Positions 17,390 through 26,469 are shown, numbered from the stretch's first letter. The stretch is 64,000 bases of DNA from an uncultured Owenweeksia sp. (GCA_937146805.1 CAKZRR010000026.1:1-64000), one strand, 5' to 3'. The notes: generated from the sequence alone by a model not told the origin. Made by a program: numbers and translations.

Positions 17390-18178
17390 ATGATGATAGC
17401 TACTAAAAACACAACTCAGGTAGATGCCAAGGCCTTAGAGCAAAAAGTAAAAATGATGTATACGGACGTGGCAGAAAGACCAAAAGAACCTTACCATTTT
17501 GAGATGGGCCGCCAACTAGCCGAAAGACTGGGGTACCCAGCCAGTAAGCTTAATAAAATCCCTGCCGAAGCCATTGAATCCTTTGCAGGCGTGGGCCACT
17601 TTTTTGACTTAAGTCATATTAAACCAGGAGACCACGTGGTTGACCTAGGTAGTGGCTCTGGCTTAGATGCCTTTTATGCTGCGCAATTAGTGGGTCTTTC
17701 TGGAAAAGTTATCGGTATAGATATGACACCCGCTCAAATAGAAAAAGCCAACCGTTTAAAAACCAAAAACGGCTTTGCGCAGGTGCAGTTTGTTGAGAGT
17801 TATATCGAGCAAATACCCTTGCCGGATGCCAGTGCTCATACCGTGATAAGCAATGGTGTAGTAAACCTATCGAGCGATAAAGAAGCTGTTTTTAAAGAAG
17901 CCGCCAGAGTATTAAAACCAGGCGGACGTCTAGTACTTGCCGATATTGTGAGTAACCAAACTCTTCCCGAATCAATAACATGCAATGCCTCGCTTTGGGC
18001 TGCCTGCATAGGAGGTGCCATGCAAATTGATGCGTACATAAAACTAATAGAATCTGCTGGGTTAACGGTAATAGCTACCGTTACCAACCCTTACCAATTT
18101 ATTTCAAATAGTGCCCAATCTGCTACAAGGGATTACGGTATTAAAAGTATTTCACTAATGGCCGTAAAGGCTTCATAA
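17390..18178 (+). CDS. ArsM-like SAM-dependent methyltransferase lacking the first ArsM cysteine
   Basis: Class I SAM methyltransferase of 262 aa. The SAM site is clear: motif I DLGSGSGLD (85-93), acidic strand end GIDMT (109-113), and RVLKPGGRLVLADI (173-186). The layout, including SNGVVNLSSDKE and CNASLWAACIGGAMQIDAYIK, resembles arsenite methyltransferases and their relatives. Only C198 and C206 are present. ArsM enzymes usually carry a cysteine right after motif I (GxDC), where this protein has GLDAF. No arsR, arsB or arsC gene is nearby. Arsenic methylation is therefore doubtful; methylation of sulfide, a persulfide, or selenium or tellurium is possible but unproven. It lies inside the sulfur operon. 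Confidence 0.82.
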   Translation: MMIATKNTTQVDAKALEQKVKMMYTDVAERPKEPYHFEMGRQLAERLGYPASKLNKIPAEAIESFAGVGHFFDLSHIKPGDHVVDLGSGSGLDAFYAAQLVGLSGKVIGIDMTPAQIEKANRLKTKNGFAQVQFVESYIEQIPLPDASAHTVISNGVVNLSSDKEAVFKEAARVLKPGGRLVLADIVSNQTLPESITCNASLWAACIGGAMQIDAYIKLIESAGLTVIATVTNPYQFISNSAQSATRDYGIKSISLMAVKAS

Positions 18179-18205
18179 ATAAACCCCAATTTAAAAACTA
18201 TCAGT

Positions 18206-18571
18206 ATGTCAAACAGTAAAAAATTAGTTGTTGTTCTTACCAAAAATGCCAACAACGATGTGTCGTCAGTAGCCTTTACCATTGCCAATGCGGCATTAAG
18301 CAAAGGAACCGAAGTAGGTATATTTTTAACCTCAGATGGTGTGGAACTTAGTAAAGCCGGAGCTACCGAGTTTACGCATGTACCTCCTTTTAAAAAGCTG
18401 AACGACCTTATCGAAAATTTTACTTCTAACGGAGGAGTACTTTGGTCCTGCGCACCTTGTTTTAATCATCGCGGATTACCCGCTGATGAAACGGTGCCAG
18501 GAGCAGAGATAGTAGGTGCTGGCCCAATGCTCGATTGGGTTACCAATGGAGCGCAAACACTTTCATTTTAA
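18206..18571 (+). CDS. DsrE-family sulfur-carrier protein
   Basis: Soluble protein of 121 aa with the DsrE fold: a KLVVVLTKN first strand, helix with AFTIANAALSKG, GIFLTSDGVEL, and a C-terminal AEIVGAGPMLDWV. Two cysteines sit in a CAPC motif (C82 and C85, in LWSCAPCFNHRG), the position where DsrE-like proteins hold a reactive cysteine able to carry a persulfide. DsrE proteins commonly work with TusA, rhodaneses and cysteine desulfurases. Its neighbours here, 27 nt after the methyltransferase and 25 nt before the cysteine desulfurase, fit a relay role. The direction of transfer is unknown. Confidence 0.83.
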   Translation: MSNSKKLVVVLTKNANNDVSSVAFTIANAALSKGTEVGIFLTSDGVELSKAGATEFTHVPPFKKLNDLIENFTSNGGVLWSCAPCFNHRGLPADETVPGAEIVGAGPMLDWVTNGAQTLSF

Positions 18572-18596
18572 TTGATTTTTGCAATTTTTTGTTAAA

Positions 18597-19748
18597 ATGA
18601 AACAGGAACACATATATCTTGATTCGCACGCAACTACGCGTGTGGATCGAGATGTTCTGCATTGTATGATGCCCTACTTTACCGAACATTATGGTAATGG
18701 GAATCATGCCCTAGGCTGGAAATCGGATGCGGCCATAGAAAACGCACGTGTTCAGGTTGGTCAGTTAATTGGTGCCAAACCCAGTGAGTTTATTTTTACT
18801 AGTGGCGCAACCGAAGCCATTAACCTGGGGTTACTAGGACTCGCAAAAAACAATGACTCTGGTCGTAATCATATTATTAGCCAAAAAACAGAGCACGCTG
18901 CCGTATTGCAAACTTTACAGCAACTTGAGCAAGAAGGTTATAAGATAACCTTGTTAGATGTAGACCCCGTTGGTAGGATAAAACTAGAAGACCTTAAAGA
19001 AGCTATTTCTGAAAACACATTTATGGTGGCCATTATGTTATCTAACAATGAAATTGGCACCATACAACCCATTCATGCTATTGGTGAAATCTGTAAAAAA
19101 TGGGGTAGCCTTTTCTTTTGTGATCTTACCCAAGGGGTAGGTTGGTATAATTTAAACCTACAAACCCTGCCCATAGACTTAGCCGCTTTTTCTTCGCATA
19201 AAATTTACGGCCCAAGAGGGGCAGGAGCCCTATTTGGCCAAAAAAAACTATTAAAAAAATTAGCGCCCATTATGTATGGAGGTGGCCAAGAAAAGGGATT
19301 AAGACCCGGAACCGTAAATTTACCAGCCATAGTAGGCTTTGGAAAAGCTTGTGAAATAGCCTTTCAAAACGCTAAAAATATCACACCCAAAATAGAGACG
19401 CTCCGTAATTATTTTCAAGATCGCCTCTTTTCTGCAATTCCTGGCATTCGGTTAAACGGTTGCCCCGAAAACAGACATCCTGGTAACCTTAATATTTCCA
19501 TTGATAATGTTTCGGGAGAAGAACTGGCGGGGCAATTACCTCAACTTATTTTCTCGAACTCCTCCGCTTGTACTAATAATAAAACATCTCATGTATTAGC
19601 AGCACTCCCTAATAAATCTGCATTAGCCAACGAAAAGTCTTTGCGCTTTGGCATTGGAAAATACAATACAGCAGAACAAATAGATTTAGCCGCTCAAAAA
19701 ATTATTAATGCTGCCCATATTTTACTTCAAAAAAAGGCGAGAATTTAA
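18597..19748 (+). CDS. Cysteine desulfurase (IscS/NifS-like)
   Basis: PLP enzyme that removes sulfur from cysteine and holds it as an enzyme persulfide. The ATG at 18597 gives MKQEHIYLDSHATTRVD and 383 aa; a TTG 18 nt upstream is also in frame. Key positions match IscS closely: H100 (KTEHAAV), D176 (FFCDLTQG), PLP-lysine K202 (FSSHKIYGPRGAG) and persulfide cysteine C325 in SSACTNN. Two tail sequences differ from housekeeping IscS (SNSSACTNNKTSHVL), and no IscU/SUF genes are adjacent. This suggests a dedicated sulfur supply for the upstream rhodanese/DsrE genes. Last gene of the operon; its stop overlaps convergent marC by 4 nt. Confidence 0.93.
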   Translation: MKQEHIYLDSHATTRVDRDVLHCMMPYFTEHYGNGNHALGWKSDAAIENARVQVGQLIGAKPSEFIFTSGATEAINLGLLGLAKNNDSGRNHIISQKTEHAAVLQTLQQLEQEGYKITLLDVDPVGRIKLEDLKEAISENTFMVAIMLSNNEIGTIQPIHAIGEICKKWGSLFFCDLTQGVGWYNLNLQTLPIDLAAFSSHKIYGPRGAGALFGQKKLLKKLAPIMYGGGQEKGLRPGTVNLPAIVGFGKACEIAFQNAKNITPKIETLRNYFQDRLFSAIPGIRLNGCPENRHPGNLNISIDNVSGEELAGQLPQLIFSNSSACTNNKTSHVLAALPNKSALANEKSLRFGIGKYNTAEQIDLAAQKIINAAHILLQKKARI

Positions 19749-20320
19749 TCAAAAAGCTGTTGTACGTTTTCGGAAAACAATTTCACAGCAATCGCTAAAC
19801 AAATAATACCAAACACTTTTCGCAATACGCCAATACCCGCCTTACCAATTTTACGCTCAATTAGCGGAGCACTTTTTAACACGACATATACCAAACCGCA
19901 GTTTAACAAAATAGCCACCACTATATTTTCGGCAGCGTACTCCGCTCGTATAGAAATAATAGTAGTAAGCGTTCCGGCTCCCGCTATAAGCGGAAATGCA
20001 ATGGGTACAATAGAAGCTGCTTTGGGCTCTTCATCTTTAAAGAGGTTTACGCCTAAAATCATTTCCAGTGCTAAAATTAACAGCACAAACGATCCGGCCA
20101 CGGCAAACGAGTTCACATCTACCCCTAAATATTGCAGTAAGGTATCGCCCACAAACAAAAAGGCAATCATAATACCACCTGCCACCAGCGTGGCACTACC
20201 ACTTTGAATTTTACCTGCCGTTTGGCGTAAGCTTATAATAATAGGAATACTGCCAATAATATCTATTACAGCAAATAAAACCATGGCGGCCGAAAATATT
20301 TCTTTTATACTGAAATTCAT
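19745..20320 (-). CDS. MarC-family integral membrane protein
   Basis: Inner-membrane protein with about six transmembrane helices. The ATG at 20320 (MNFSIKEIFSAAMVLFAV) gives 191 aa, the family's usual length; an upstream ATG at 20392 would add 24 polar residues unlike MarC. Family signatures visible are DIIGSIPIIISL in TM1, a glycine-rich AFPLIAGAGTLTTI loop and a terminal GIICLAIAVKLF helix. The function of MarC proteins is unsettled; the old link to multiple antibiotic resistance was not confirmed. It converges on the sulfur operon with a 4-nt overlap of stop codons. Confidence 0.9.
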   Translation of the reverse strand: MNFSIKEIFSAAMVLFAVIDIIGSIPIIISLRQTAGKIQSGSATLVAGGIMIAFLFVGDTLLQYLGVDVNSFAVAGSFVLLILALEMILGVNLFKDEEPKAASIVPIAFPLIAGAGTLTTIISIRAEYAAENIVVAILLNCGLVYVVLKSAPLIERKIGKAGIGVLRKVFGIICLAIAVKLFSENVQQLFD

Positions 20321-20478
20321 GACGTTAGCGCTATTTTTTGAAATTTTCGGCAAAAGTACTGTGCCTTTTTTAATTGGCGTGTTTTGTTGCACTTTTCTTT
20401 TATCATTTGGTTAATAAAATGGTGTTTAATTTAAAGGATGAATCTCTTTAACCACTAGGGCTGTTGCACTTCAAGCGC

Positions 20479-20486
20479 TACCTTTG
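20479..20486 (+). promoter_or_regulatory. TAnnTTTG -7 box before DUF3109 gene
   Basis: TACCTTTG matches the Bacteroidota -7 consensus TAnnTTTG exactly and lies only 5 nt before the ATG at 20492. Transcription would start at or next to the start codon, giving a leaderless mRNA. No convincing -33 TTTG is seen at the usual distance. Confidence 0.45.
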
Positions 20487-20491
20487 TCGGC

Positions 20492-21076
20492 ATGATAGCT
20501 ATAGATGACACCTTAATTTCGGAAGACCTATTGGAGAAGGCCTTTGTTTGCGACCTTACCAAATGTAAAGGCGCCTGTTGTGTAGAAGGCGATGCTGGTG
20601 CACCCCTAGCCGATGATGAAATGAGCATTTTAGAAGAAATTTATGAAGATGTAAAACCCTTTTTACGAAAAGAAGGTGTGGCGGCTATTGAAGCTCAAGG
20701 CACTTCGGTAAAAGACCCTGCCGATGGCGAGTGGGTTACCCCTTTAGTAAACAATGCCGAATGTGCTTATGTAATTTTTGATGACAAAGGTGTAACCAAA
20801 TGCGGTATTGAAAAAGCCTGGGAAGAAGGTGCCGCACAATGGCGCAAACCCGTTTCGTGCCATCTCTACCCTATTCGTATAGATAGCTACCCAACCTACG
20901 ATGCCGTGAACTATCATAAATGGCAAATTTGCAGCCCCGCCTGTAGTTTAGGCGAAAGCTTAAAAGTACCTGTATATAAATTTACCAAGGATGCCCTTAT
21001 TAGAAAATACGGGCCAGACTGGTATGAACAATTACAGGAAGTGGCTGAACATTGGCCGCAGAAAATGGGTGAGTAA
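20492..21076 (+). CDS. DUF3109 family cysteine-rich protein
   Basis: Cytoplasmic protein of 194 aa. The N-terminal cysteine cluster C20, C25, C29, C30 (FVCDLTKCKGACCVEG) and later cysteines in KCGIEKA, SCHLYPIRI and CSPACSLGE make up the DUF3109 pattern, which is related to YkgJ-type clusters thought to bind zinc or an iron-sulfur centre. Length is normal for Bacteroidota members. Biochemical role is unknown. It stands alone between marC (divergent) and the nrd region. Confidence 0.85.
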   Translation: MIAIDDTLISEDLLEKAFVCDLTKCKGACCVEGDAGAPLADDEMSILEEIYEDVKPFLRKEGVAAIEAQGTSVKDPADGEWVTPLVNNAECAYVIFDDKGVTKCGIEKAWEEGAAQWRKPVSCHLYPIRIDSYPTYDAVNYHKWQICSPACSLGESLKVPVYKFTKDALIRKYGPDWYEQLQEVAEHWPQKMGE

Positions 21077-21433
21077 AAGCTGAACTTTTCTCCAAAGTAT
21101 GATTGTTCCAATTTTAGATTGACGTTATCAACAATTCGTGTGTATTATTTTTTAAAAATGCATGTCAAATAAGTTTGGTTTTATTTCAACCTACGGGTTC
21201 GCTGCTTTTAGGCTTGTAGGAAGTATAAATAGGTGTTAATAAATGCACTGCAATGTTAAAAACTAGCCCTTGTATGGGCTTTTTTAATTCCTAAAATTTG
21301 TGAAGCAAGATGATAGCCACTCATCGTTACACCGCAAAAACAAATTAATATTTTACTGATTTTCAGCATTATACCAATTTGAATGGAGGGCTAACTGTCA
21401 GCAAATGAAAGGAATTAAGAATACTGTTTTACT
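21077..21433. other. Spacer of about 360 bp upstream of nrdB
   Basis: Contains no open frame of note. It holds a TAAGTTTG box, a weak CCTAC/GTAGG inverted repeat and a hairpin plus T-run, listed separately as a candidate small transcript. The 150 nt directly before nrdB must carry the nrd promoter. I see no clear NrdR box pair there and no exact TAnnTTTG. Confidence 0.5.
21170..21286 (+). ncRNA. Candidate small transcript or nrd leader (promoter box to terminator)
   Basis: A perfect -7 box TAAGTTTG (21170-21177) is followed about 90 nt later by a short GC-rich hairpin (AGCCC at 21265-21269 pairing GGGCT at 21276-21280, 6-nt loop) running into a T run. The stretch between has no ORF and contains an imperfect stem CCTAC/GTAGG. 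This would give an RNA of about 100 nt ending before the nrd promoter region. No known RNA family is recognised. The stem is short, so this is tentative. Confidence 0.3.
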
Positions 21434-22408
21434 ATGAGCTTACAAGAACCGATACTTCAAGAAAACAAAAACCGCTACGTGCTCTTTCCTATTGAGCACC
21501 ATGATATTTGGGAGTGGTATAAAAAACAGGAAGCCAGTTTTTGGACAGCTGAAGAGATAGACCTAAGTGCCGATTTAGTAGATTGGAATGATAAGCTAAA
21601 TGATGACGAGCGCTATTTTATAAAACACATTTTGGCATTTTTTGCTGCCAGCGATGGTATTGTAAACGAAAACCTAGCTGAGAACTTTGTAAACGAAGTA
21701 CAGTTTACAGAAGCTAAATTCTTTTACGGCTTTCAAATAATGATGGAGAACATTCATAGCGAAACGTATTCGTTATTAATTGATACCTATATTAAAGACA
21801 AAGAAGAAAGCAACAAACTATTTAAGGCCATTGAAACTTTTGAGGCCATTAAAAAGAAAGCCGACTGGGCTATTAAGTGGATTGAATCTGATTCGTTTGC
21901 CGAAAGACTTATTGCCTTTGCAGCAGTAGAAGGTATCTTTTTTAGTGGCTCATTTTGTTCCATTTTTTGGCTTAAAAAACGTGGCTTAATGCCAGGGCTA
22001 ACCTTTAGTAACGAGTTAATTTCGAGAGACGAAGGCCTGCATTGCGATTTTGCGGTACACCTACACAACAAGCACCTTGTAAACAAGGTACCTAAAGAGC
22101 GTATCAAGCAAATTATTGTAGAAGCCTTAGATATTGAGCGTGAGTTTATTACGGAAAGTTTACCCGTAAACTTAATTGGAATGAACGCCACTTTAATGAC
22201 CCAATACTTAGAGTTTGTAGCCGACAGATTATTGGTAGAACTTGAATGTCCTAAAATTTATGACGTAAGCAACCCGTTTGATTTTATGGATATGATTAGC
22301 CTACAAGGCAAAACCAACTTTTTTGAAAAGCGCGTAGCCGAATATCAAAAAAGCGGGGTAGTACAAGGACAAGATTCGCAGCAAATTTCGTTTGACGCTG
22401 ATTTTTAA
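21434..22408 (+). CDS. nrdB: Ribonucleotide reductase class Ia small subunit (R2)
   Basis: Provides the diiron-tyrosyl radical for ribonucleotide reduction; 324 aa. Metal ligands are visible: D in [13 protein letters not shown], then E and H in [13 protein letters not shown], where the tyrosine four residues after the histidine is at the radical position, and later E/H in [13 protein letters not shown]. The C-terminal tail QISFDADF resembles the eukaryotic R2 tail that docks on R1, not the E. coli NrdB tail. It starts with [20 protein letters not shown]. It is followed 57 nt later by nrdA, an order typical of Flavobacteria. Confidence 0.97.
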   Translation: MSLQEPILQENKNRYVLFPIEHHDIWEWYKKQEASFWTAEEIDLSADLVDWNDKLNDDERYFIKHILAFFAASDGIVNENLAENFVNEVQFTEAKFFYGFQIMMENIHSETYSLLIDTYIKDKEESNKLFKAIETFEAIKKKADWAIKWIESDSFAERLIAFAAVEGIFFSGSFCSIFWLKKRGLMPGLTFSNELISRDEGLHCDFAVHLHNKHLVNKVPKERIKQIIVEALDIEREFITESLPVNLIGMNATLMTQYLEFVADRLLVELECPKIYDVSNPFDFMDMISLQGKTNFFEKRVAEYQKSGVVQGQDSQQISFDADF

Positions 22409-22465
22409 ACAAACGAACAAAAACAACCACCAACACACATTAAACTAACATTTTAAACACAGGGC

Positions 22466-24931
22466 ATGTACGTACTAAAAAGAGATGGGAGAAAAGAGAC
22501 GGTAAAATTTGATAAGATTACCGCACGTATTCAAAAGCTATGTTACGGCTTTAGCAACTTGGTAAACCCTACCAATGTAGCTATGAAAGTAATTGAAGGT
22601 ATTTACGAAGGAGTAACTACCTCCGAATTAGATAGCTTGGCAGCAGAAGTTGCCGCCAGTATGACCACACGTCACCCCGATTATGCGCAGTTAGCAGCGC
22701 GTATTGCCGTGAGCAACCTCCACAAAAACACCGAAAAATCTTTTAGCGAAACCATGAAATCGCTGAGAGAATATGTAAATCCAAGAACCGGTTTACACTC
22801 TCCGCTTATTGCCGAAGATGTGTACGAACTAATACAGAACAATGCTGCCCTGCTTGATTCTACCCTTATTTACGATCGTGATTTTGGATATGATTATTTT
22901 GGTTTTAAAACTCTAGAAAGGTCTTACCTATTACGCCTTAACGGCAAGGTAGCCGAGCGCCCTCAACACATGCTTATGCGTGTAGCTTTAGGTATTCATA
23001 AGGACGATTTAGAATCGGCTATTGAAACCTACGACTTAATGTCTAAAAAGTACTTTACCCACGCTACACCTACCCTGTTTAACTCGGGTACACCCAAGCC
23101 ACAGATGTCGTCTTGCTTTTTATTAACCATGAAGGATGACAGTATTGATGGTATTTACGATACTCTAAAGCAGTGTTCAAAAATTTCACAGTCGGCTGGA
23201 GGTATTGGCCTTTCTATTCACAATGTACGCGCTACCGGTTCGTACATCCGTGGAACCAATGGCACCTCTAATGGTATAGTACCTATGTTACGCGTGTTTA
23301 ATGATACGGCCCGCTATGTAGATCAAGGTGGTGGTAAGCGTAAAGGTTCTTTTGCTATTTATTTGGAGCCTTGGCATGCGGATGTTTTTGAATTTTTAGA
23401 TCTCAAGAAAAATCACGGTAAGGAAGAAATGCGTGCCCGCGATTTATTTTTCGCACTTTGGACCCCTGATTTATTTATGAAAAGGGTAAAAGAAGACGGA
23501 GACTGGACTCTAATGTGCCCTAATGAGTGCCCCGGGCTTTGTGATACTTATGGCGAAAAGTTTGAGCAATTATACACGCAATACGAATTAGAAGGTAAAG
23601 GCCGAAGAGTAGTAAAAGCGCGTGATTTATGGTCAAAAATTACCGAATCGCAAATTGAAACAGGCACACCTTACATGCTGTACAAGGATGCTGCCAACGA
23701 AAAAAGCAATCAAAAAAACTTAGGAACTATCCGCTCATCCAACCTATGTACCGAAATTATGGAGTACACTTCGGAGGATGAAGTAGCGGTATGTAACCTA
23801 GCGTCTATCGCCTTGCCAATGTACATTGCAGATGGTAAGTTTGACCACCAAAAGTTGTTTGACGTTACGTATAAAGTAACAAAAAACCTAAATCGCATTA
23901 TAGATAGAAATTACTATCCGGTAGCTGAAGCTCGTAAAAGTAACATGCGTCATCGCCCGGTAGGTTTAGGAATTCAAGGTTTAGCTGATACCTTTATAAA
24001 GCTTCGTTTACCCTTTACATCAGAGGACGCTAAGAGCTTAAACAAGGATATTTTTGAAACCATTTACTACGCCTCTTTATGTGCTTCGAAAGATGAAGCC
24101 AAAATAGATGGTGCTTACGAAACCTTTGCAGGCTCTCCTATTAGTGAAGGTAAATTTCAGTTTAACCTTTGGAATATTGACGAAGGCACATTGAGCGGAA
24201 ACTGGGATTGGCAATCGCTTAGAGAAGAGGTAATGCAGCACGGTGTACGCAACTCGCTACTATTGGCGCCAATGCCTACAGCTTCTACCTCTCAAATTTT
24301 AGGTAATAACGAATGTTTTGAACCTTACACTTCTAATATTTACACACGTAGAGTTTTAAGTGGTGAGTTTATTGTGGTAAACAAGCACTTGCTTATTGAC
24401 CTAGTAGATTTGGGCCTCTGGAGTGAGGATCTTAAAAATGATATTATTCGTGCCAATGGATCTATCCAAAATATTGATAGCATTCCTCAAAACCTAAAAG
24501 AGATTTACAAAACGGTTTGGGAAATGAGCATGAAAGATATTATTGATATGAGTGCGGATAGAGGCATGTTTATTGACCAATCACAATCGTTAAACTTGTT
24601 TGTAGAAAATGCCAATATTGGCAAACTTACTTCGATGCACTTTTACGCTTGGGAAAAAGGTTTAAAAACTGGAATGTACTACCTACGTACCAAGGCGGCT
24701 AGTGATGCCATTAAATTTACGGTACAAAAACAAAGTAAAGCGCAAGTAGAGCCCGTAACCGAAAGCAAGCAAACCGAGAAGATTCAAGAGAAAGAAAGCT
24801 TGGAAAAAACCGCTGCTTTAGGAAAACAACGTACCAGCGAAATGACCAATAACATGGATGATTTTAGCGATGCTGAAATTTTAGCCTGTTCTATTGATAA
24901 TCCAGATGACTGTGAAGCTTGTGGATCTTAA
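22466..24931 (+). CDS. nrdA: Ribonucleotide reductase class Ia large subunit (R1)
   Basis: Catalytic subunit reducing ribonucleoside diphosphates; 821 aa, eukaryote-like R1. An N-terminal ATP cone (about 1-90, [15 protein letters not shown]) handles allosteric activity control. The barrel core has SSCFLLTM with the first redox cysteine, the radical/second cysteine region [13 protein letters not shown] and [22 protein letters not shown]. The tail ends with a redox pair CEAC two residues from the end, which is re-reduced by thioredoxin or glutaredoxin. A short E/K/Q-rich linker precedes that tail. Co-transcribed with nrdB and followed by a strong terminator. Confidence 0.97.
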   Translation: MYVLKRDGRKETVKFDKITARIQKLCYGFSNLVNPTNVAMKVIEGIYEGVTTSELDSLAAEVAASMTTRHPDYAQLAARIAVSNLHKNTEKSFSETMKSLREYVNPRTGLHSPLIAEDVYELIQNNAALLDSTLIYDRDFGYDYFGFKTLERSYLLRLNGKVAERPQHMLMRVALGIHKDDLESAIETYDLMSKKYFTHATPTLFNSGTPKPQMSSCFLLTMKDDSIDGIYDTLKQCSKISQSAGGIGLSIHNVRATGSYIRGTNGTSNGIVPMLRVFNDTARYVDQGGGKRKGSFAIYLEPWHADVFEFLDLKKNHGKEEMRARDLFFALWTPDLFMKRVKEDGDWTLMCPNECPGLCDTYGEKFEQLYTQYELEGKGRRVVKARDLWSKITESQIETGTPYMLYKDAANEKSNQKNLGTIRSSNLCTEIMEYTSEDEVAVCNLASIALPMYIADGKFDHQKLFDVTYKVTKNLNRIIDRNYYPVAEARKSNMRHRPVGLGIQGLADTFIKLRLPFTSEDAKSLNKDIFETIYYASLCASKDEAKIDGAYETFAGSPISEGKFQFNLWNIDEGTLSGNWDWQSLREEVMQHGVRNSLLLAPMPTASTSQILGNNECFEPYTSNIYTRRVLSGEFIVVNKHLLIDLVDLGLWSEDLKNDIIRANGSIQNIDSIPQNLKEIYKTVWEMSMKDIIDMSADRGMFIDQSQSLNLFVENANIGKLTSMHFYAWEKGLKTGMYYLRTKAASDAIKFTVQKQSKAQVEPVTESKQTEKIQEKESLEKTAALGKQRTSEMTNNMDDFSDAEILACSIDNPDDCEACGS

Positions 24932-24965
24932 TGACCCAATAAAACTACTGTAGTTTAGTTTGTAA

Positions 24966-25003
24966 AATAAGCCATTTGGTTCTGCCAGATGGCTTATTTT
25001 TTT
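24966..25003 (+). terminator. Intrinsic terminator of nrdBA
   Basis: A 14-bp stem (24966-24979 with 24985-24998, one G-U wobble) closes a 5-nt loop and is followed by a T7 run ending at 25003. Clear rho-independent terminator 35 nt after the nrdA stop. Confidence 0.85.
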
Positions 25004-25021
25004 ACCCTTAAATTAAAATAA

Positions 25022-25504
25022 ATGCCTCTCGTTTTTCGGATACCTATGTTCTTTGTCTTGCTCGTAACGCAAACCATTACCGCACAGATTAATCCTGCTC
25101 AGCAGGCTTTAAACCAAGTAACCAAGGTCCTTAGCGGCACCGCTTATTTTGACACCACCCAAATACACACACTACTACAGGCTCAGCCTTGGGAAGCCTT
25201 GGCTTATGTTCATAAAGGCGATTCCATCATCTCAGAAAACTTAGAAGAAGCTGTTCCGGATTATTATCACTTTAGTAATGATAGCATTCTTCACATTAAA
25301 TTAGTGGATCAAAGTAATGCTCCCAATTTCCAAAACACCATTACTGTAAAGTATAAGTTAAATGCGCAATTGGAAATAGAATTGATAAAGCCCAACCTTG
25401 CTGCACCAAAAATAGTTTGGACCATCATCTATATTGATGAAAACTATTTTGCCTTGGATTTTGGTGATGTAAGAATGTTCATGAATACTACCTTTGAACA
25501 GTAA
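25022..25504 (+). CDS. Secreted protein of unknown function
   Basis: Protein of 160 aa with a signal peptide (FRIPMFFVLLVTQTITAQ, cleavage near residue 22). The mature part of about 138 residues has no cysteines and alternating beta-prone strands (ILHIKLVDQ, NTITVKYKLN, VWTIIYIDENYFALDF), so it may be a small beta-barrel or lipocalin-like fold; that is a guess from pattern only. The ATG at 25022 follows the nrdA terminator by 18 nt. No family recognised. Confidence 0.65.
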   Translation: MPLVFRIPMFFVLLVTQTITAQINPAQQALNQVTKVLSGTAYFDTTQIHTLLQAQPWEALAYVHKGDSIISENLEEAVPDYYHFSNDSILHIKLVDQSNAPNFQNTITVKYKLNAQLEIELIKPNLAAPKIVWTIIYIDENYFALDFGDVRMFMNTTFEQ

Positions 25505-25536
25505 GCAAAACGTATTTTTGTAAAAAAGCAAAACCC

Positions 25537-25941
25537 ATGTCTGACGACAGCCAAAATCTCAAGATCTCACAAATTCAAAAGGAAATAGAAGCCTATTTAA
25601 GCCCCGGGCAAACTTCCATCATTTTTGAATATGCTGCCAATAATGGCCAAGTTCGCCTGGATGTAATTACAGTAAACCCACGACACAACCAATCCTTCTT
25701 GTTTCATACCTGTTCGGGCTTTAGTAAGATTGATGTACTACAACAAATGCAAGATTACGTTAGTACGTATAAAGAAAAAAACAGCAGCTACACGCTTCAA
25801 TGGTCCGTAAAAGGCGAAGGAGAATTACATACCAGCTACTTTAGAGCCAAAGATATTCCTGAAGCCATTGATAAGCTTCACTATGGAAGAGACCCCAACA
25901 GCATCACTATTTTTAGTGTAGTACTAAACCCTATTTCTTAA
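25537..25941 (+). CDS. Conserved-looking cytoplasmic protein of unknown function
   Basis: Protein of 134 aa without signal peptide or membrane segment. An N-terminal helix (ISQIQKEIEAYL) is followed by strands (SIIFEYAANNGQVRLDVITV), a TCSGFSKIDVLQQMQDYV helix, further strands (YTLQWSVKG) and a C-terminal helix-strand (EAIDKLHYG, SITIFSVVLNP). Codon use resembles neighbours. It begins 32 nt after the secreted protein upstream and may be co-transcribed with it. No family recognised. Confidence 0.65.
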   Translation: MSDDSQNLKISQIQKEIEAYLSPGQTSIIFEYAANNGQVRLDVITVNPRHNQSFLFHTCSGFSKIDVLQQMQDYVSTYKEKNSSYTLQWSVKGEGELHTSYFRAKDIPEAIDKLHYGRDPNSITIFSVVLNPIS

Positions 25942-26025
25942 AGCAAAATCAATGTTGCGTAAGTCCATATTTTTGGTATATTAAATTTTTGAAAAACAAC
26001 TAATCGAACAACAAAATAAGTACGC

Positions 26026-26187
26026 ATGCCAAGAGAAAGAGCTAGAATTGTAAGGCAACGAGCGAAGAAAATAAAACAAGCTACAAAGCCCAATCTTACC
26101 ACCCGAGACTATTTGCAAAGGGCATTAGTTATTCTAATTATTTTAGGGATTTTGGTAACGGCTGTAATACTAAGTGAGCAAATGTAA
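26026..26187 (+). CDS. Small single-pass membrane protein (53 aa)
   Basis: An ATG-started frame of 53 codons. The N-terminal half is strongly basic (MPRERARIVRQRAKKIKQ), and the C-terminal half is one hydrophobic helix (RALVILIILGILVTAVIL) ending SEQM. Positive-inside topology would put the basic half in the cytoplasm. This arrangement and the clean separation of charge and hydrophobicity argue for a real gene. The function is unknown. Confidence 0.5.
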   Translation: MPRERARIVRQRAKKIKQATKPNLTTRDYLQRALVILIILGILVTAVILSEQM

Positions 26188-26339
26188 TTACCCATCAGTA
26201 TTATAACTTTAGCTGTTAACAGGTGCTTGGTATTCCTATCAATTCGAACAATTCCGACATTATTTTGACGTAGTATACTGATTACCTTCGCTTTAAATTA
26301 TTTTATTTAAGTTTGGGTATAACCATAAACAACTACAGC

Positions 26340-26444
26340 ATGGAAAAAACTACGAAGCACAACATTGCAATTAAGCCAGAATACATTGGTATAGTTTTAA
26401 TCATTTCAGGAATTGTTCTAGCTGCTCTTTATTTTGGTACTTAA
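26340..26444 (+). CDS. Tiny single-pass membrane peptide (34 aa)
   Basis: An ATG-started frame of 34 codons: a short polar start (MEKTTKHNIAIKPEY) and one hydrophobic helix (IGIVLIISGIVLAALYFG). A strong intrinsic terminator begins 25 nt after the stop, and a TACCTTCG sequence (26283-26290), one base off the -7 consensus, lies upstream, so it looks like a complete monocistronic unit. No known family recognised. Confidence 0.5.
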   Translation: MEKTTKHNIAIKPEYIGIVLIISGIVLAALYFGT

Positions 26445-26469
26445 CCAATAAATAGACTTAAAACTCACA

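Noticed and set aside
17390-18178. Arsenic-resistance operon
   Set aside because: The ArsM-like gene has no arsR, arsB/acr3 or arsC neighbours and lacks a key cysteine.
21287-21433. B12 riboswitch or NrdR box pair before nrdB
   Set aside because: No B12-box core and no pair of NrdR-like palindromes was seen; the genes encode a B12-independent class Ia enzyme.
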